Assembly: GCA_019747615.1 (NCBI GenBank)
Contig: JAIEQQ010000621.1
Span: 1-8,231, forward strand
Direction: 5' to 3'
From: Phycisphaerales bacterium
Lineage (GTDB): Bacteria > Planctomycetota > Phycisphaerae > Phycisphaerales > UBA1924
Length of the DNA: 8,231 nucleotides
Below are positions 6,308 to 8,231 of the stretch, in pieces. The notes beneath the pieces were generated by a model. It was given only the letters and a program-made list of their open reading frames with translations. It was not told where the DNA came from and searched no databases. Position numbers and translations under genes: made by a program. How positions within the stretch are numbered: position 1 is the first letter of the stretch; each line of letters opens with the position of its first letter.

Positions 6308-6315
6308 GCCGCCCC

Positions 6316-7173
6316 CTACCTCTGCTCAATCACCACCCGCGCCGGCAGATCCGCAAGCGGGCCCCACCACACGATCTGCCAGTCCTTGCTGATCGCCGTA
6401 CGCATCGGGTCAAGAGCCGCGACAACGCCCACGGCGTATCCGCCCTGTTGCCCGCCCTCGCCCAAAACCTCCTCACCCCCAGACGAAAACGCTCGCGCTT
6501 CGACGCGCCAGTATTCACACGTCAGCGAGAAGCACGCGTCAAGCCGGTCGCGCTCGGGGGATTTCAAGCCCGAGACGCCCGTCAACGCGATCAACTTCTC
6601 GACGCTATTGATCGGCCCCTTGTCGCGCGCATCGAACACCGCATCGGCAAACGCCGGACCGTCCGCATCCGGGCTCACCGCTTGCGCGATCGCCACCAGC
6701 ACCTCGCGCGGCGCACTGTTGATATGAACACGCGAGGGCCCGCGATCGCGAATCAACTGCCCCTGCTGCGATCCTTTGGCTTCCTTCTCGATCGTCATCG
6801 CGGCGCGATTGAAGATCTCCGCCACCGACACGTCGCGCACCGCTTCTTGTGCCGTGCGTCGCCGAATCCGCCCCTGCTCGTCAAACAGCCGGACCTCCAG
6901 CCGCCCGCCCGCATCAGACTCCATGTCAAAGCCCAGCACGCCGCCCTGCTCATACACCCCCTGCTGCGGCAGACGGAACGCGCTGCCCCACCAACGCAAA
7001 AACTCGGTCAGCCCCGCCTGCGTGTGGTGCATCGCGTACTCGTTCGTCTGACGCTTGAGCGCCAGACGAAGCGAGGACGAACGCTCCAGCAACAACACGA
7101 TGATCATCGCGCCGACAAGCCCCACCAGCATCACCAGCGGCAGCGCAAACGCCCTTCTTCGCCCAGCTCGCAT
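6316..7173 (-). CDS. Type II secretion minor pseudopilin, GspK-like
   Basis: A 285-residue predicted minor pseudopilin, thought to cap the type II secretion pseudopilus at the inner membrane. The N-terminus RRRAFALPLVMLVGLVGAMIIVLLLE (5-30) is a basic leader followed by a hydrophobic helix, as in prepilin-like proteins. It has no glutamate at position 5 of the mature helix, which is characteristic of GspK. RVHINSAPREVLVAIA (148-163) matches the conserved GspK segment usually written as LNxNTAP(x)EVL in the SAM-like/helix-hairpin domain; SVEKLIALTGVSG (190-202) and FSLTCEYWRVEARA (215-228) also fit the family. C214 and C219 could pair. The start is ATG 7173, which shares one base with the upstream TGA stop (TGATG); a GTG at 7176 immediately before is an equally possible start. 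Translational coupling to the GspJ-like gene is likely. Family assignment is from motif recognition only. Confidence 0.82.
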   Translation of the reverse strand: MRAGRRRAFALPLVMLVGLVGAMIIVLLLERSSSLRLALKRQTNEYAMHHTQAGLTEFLRWWGSAFRLPQQGVYEQGGVLGFDMESDAGGRLEVRLFDEQGRIRRRTAQEAVRDVSVAEIFNRAAMTIEKEAKGSQQGQLIRDRGPSRVHINSAPREVLVAIAQAVSPDADGPAFADAVFDARDKGPINSVEKLIALTGVSGLKSPERDRLDACFSLTCEYWRVEARAFSSGGEEVLGEGGQQGGYAVGVVAALDPMRTAISKDWQIVWWGPLADLPARVVIEQR

Positions 7174-8231
7174 CACGGCCGCGTCCCCCCACCCCCACCG
7201 CCACCACCGCTCGGCGCGGGCGACTGCGTTCCGCGTCCGCGAAGCTGATCGCGATTCGCTTCCTTATCAACCCCCGCCCGCGTTGCGCGGCTCGATCCGG
7301 ACGAGAATCCCGATGACGTCCGTCCACGCTCACCCGCAGCACCGCTCGCCCCAGCCGCGCCCTCACCCGCAGGCAAATCCTCCTCCAGCCCCGCGAACCG
7401 CGTCGTGCTCGAACGCGGCTCAACACCCGTGGTCCAACCAATCTCAAACAGCCAGCGCACCTGTCGCCCGCCCTCCAGCATCAACTGCACCTCCGCATAC
7501 GCCGGCAACTCGCGCTTCTCTGTCACCTGCACGATCGACACCGCCTCCAGCTTCTGCGTCTCCTGATTCGTGCGATAGAACTGCGTCTTCATCGACGACA
7601 CGTTCCGGCACAGTGTCACCCGACCGATCGCGCGATCGCCCGCGTCCGGACCCTCCGGCTTGTCCCCCAGCGGATACACCTCCCACACCAGGTCCGGGCC
7701 CGTCCCCTCGCCCACGCGCCCGCCCGACGGGTCCGGCCGCGCCGCAGCGCGAGCCACATCCTCCAGGCTCACCTCGCGCGGACGAATCACAAACGCGCCG
7801 CGCGTCATCGCAAACTGCAAACCGCTCTCCATCCCACCGGGAATCGCCAGCGGCGGCTCAGCAACCAGAATCTCCATCCCGCCATCGCCCAGCAGGTTGA
7901 TCCGCGGCTGCGTGCTCATCTCCTCCGGATCCAGCGTCGGTCGACCGTTGAACCCGCCGAACATGCTCTTCTCACCCTCTCCGCCACCACCACCTTTGTC
8001 TCCCCCGCCGCCACCACCGCCGCCCTTGCCGCCGGATGATCCCGCGCCGCCAGATGAACTCGCGCTGATCGAGGCCGCCGAGACCGGTGCCGCCGGACGA
8101 CCGCCGGTGTTGCCGCTCGCGGCGGCGGATCCCGATGTGCTTCCTCCACCCGCACCGCCGCTGCTGTTCGCAACGAGACTGCTCGCGAGTCTCGCCGTTC
8201 CACCTTCGCCAGGCGCCGCCGGACGCGCACC
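7173..8231 (-). CDS. Type II secretion minor pseudopilin, GspJ-like, with poly-Gly segments; 5' end outside window
   Basis: The frame is open without a stop to the window edge, giving 352 visible residues. The only in-frame start codon inside the window is ATG 7964, which would leave no pseudopilin helix, so I extend the gene to the edge. The first 89 visible residues are low-complexity Gly/Ser/Ala, including a run of eight Gly, Asp-Lys, then five Gly. The core (about 90-270) carries QFAMTRGAFVIRPREVSLED, LVWEVYPLGD, RAIGRVTLCRNVSSM and ELPAYAEVQLMLEGGRQVRWLFEI, resembling the end of GspJ, where a conserved strand (LPxAVxLxLxxxDG) precedes the C-terminus. The last 75 residues are again low complexity and end in eight Gly and TRP. 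GspJ is weakly conserved, so the call rests partly on the following GspK-like gene. An alternative is a generic prepilin-like protein. Confidence 0.68.
   Translation of the reverse strand, partial: GARPAAPGEGGTARLASSLVANSSGGAGGGSTSGSAAASGNTGGRPAAPVSAASISASSSGGAGSSGGKGGGGGGGGDKGGGGGEGEKSMFGGFNGRPTLDPEEMSTQPRINLLGDGGMEILVAEPPLAIPGGMESGLQFAMTRGAFVIRPREVSLEDVARAAARPDPSGGRVGEGTGPDLVWEVYPLGDKPEGPDAGDRAIGRVTLCRNVSSMKTQFYRTNQETQKLEAVSIVQVTEKRELPAYAEVQLMLEGGRQVRWLFEIGWTTGVEPRSSTTRFAGLEEDLPAGEGAAGASGAAGERGRTSSGFSSGSSRATRAGVDKEANRDQLRGRGTQSPAPSGGGGGGGGTRP

Larger units (their letters stand above)
6167..6308. repeat. 20-bp perfect inverted repeat between convergent genes
   Basis: The arm at 6167-6186 (starting CAGCCTTCAGC, ending CAGCCG) is the exact reverse complement of the arm at 6289-6308 (starting CGGCTGAAAGC). 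The arms are separated by 102 bp. They are made from the facing heptamer arrays. An RNA from either strand could fold into a long stem with a large loop, and this lies where both convergent genes should terminate. There is no T-run typical of an intrinsic terminator, so a terminator role is only a guess. Confidence 0.8.

Noticed and set aside
6448..7248. 266-residue plus-strand open frame
   Set aside because: Antisense to the GspK-like gene; Arg/His/Gln-rich with no recognisable feature.
7916..8230. Minus-strand frame MRVRRRLAKVERRDSR... as a separate gene
   Set aside because: It is the +1 shadow of the Gly/Ser-rich GspJ-like frame (Arg/Ala-rich from GC repeats) with no supporting start signal.

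Overview
This is a GC-rich window (roughly two thirds G+C by eye) from a bacterium with an outer membrane, because it encodes a tripartite-type RND efflux system, type II secretion pseudopilins and a probable lipoprotein. The gene styles (alanine/proline/glycine-rich tails, poly-Gly linkers, a pterin-dependent phenylalanine hydroxylase, GspJ/GspK-like proteins) are compatible with Planctomycetota, perhaps Phycisphaerae. This is an impression from style only; Acidobacteriota or Myxococcota cannot be excluded. No tRNA, rRNA, CRISPR array, transposase or phage gene is visible.

Layout. Positions 1-4498 hold a three-gene efflux operon on the minus strand, transcribed from right to left: a TetR-family regulator (3677-4498), a periplasmic adaptor (membrane fusion protein, 2358-3680) and an RND inner-membrane transporter (1-2263, C-terminus cut off by the window edge). 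The regulator stop and adaptor start overlap as TTGA, so the adaptor begins with TTG. A perfect 14-bp palindrome just upstream of the regulator lies next to its -10 box and is a good candidate operator for autorepression of the whole operon. Upstream of it, also on the minus strand, is an aromatic amino acid hydroxylase (4630-5607) with all three iron ligands. It shares a short divergent promoter region with a small putative lipoprotein on the plus strand (5695-6150).

The lipoprotein converges on the right-hand minus-strand operon across a 165-bp intergenic region. This region is packed with repeats: two facing arrays of a degenerate heptamer, which form a 20-bp perfect inverted repeat, with a four-copy hexamer repeat between them. 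The right-hand operon is a GspJ-like gene (7173-8231, 5' end outside the window) followed by an overlapping GspK-like gene (6316-7173), matching the usual J-K order of minor pseudopilins in type II secretion.

The genes are familiar families. The unusual points are a long lysine/alanine/glycine-rich tail on the TetR protein, two genes whose -10 boxes sit exactly 5 nt before the start codon (suggesting leaderless mRNAs), poly-Gly segments on both sides of the GspJ core, and the repeat-filled convergent intergenic region. I see no clear evidence of a wholly new multi-gene system.
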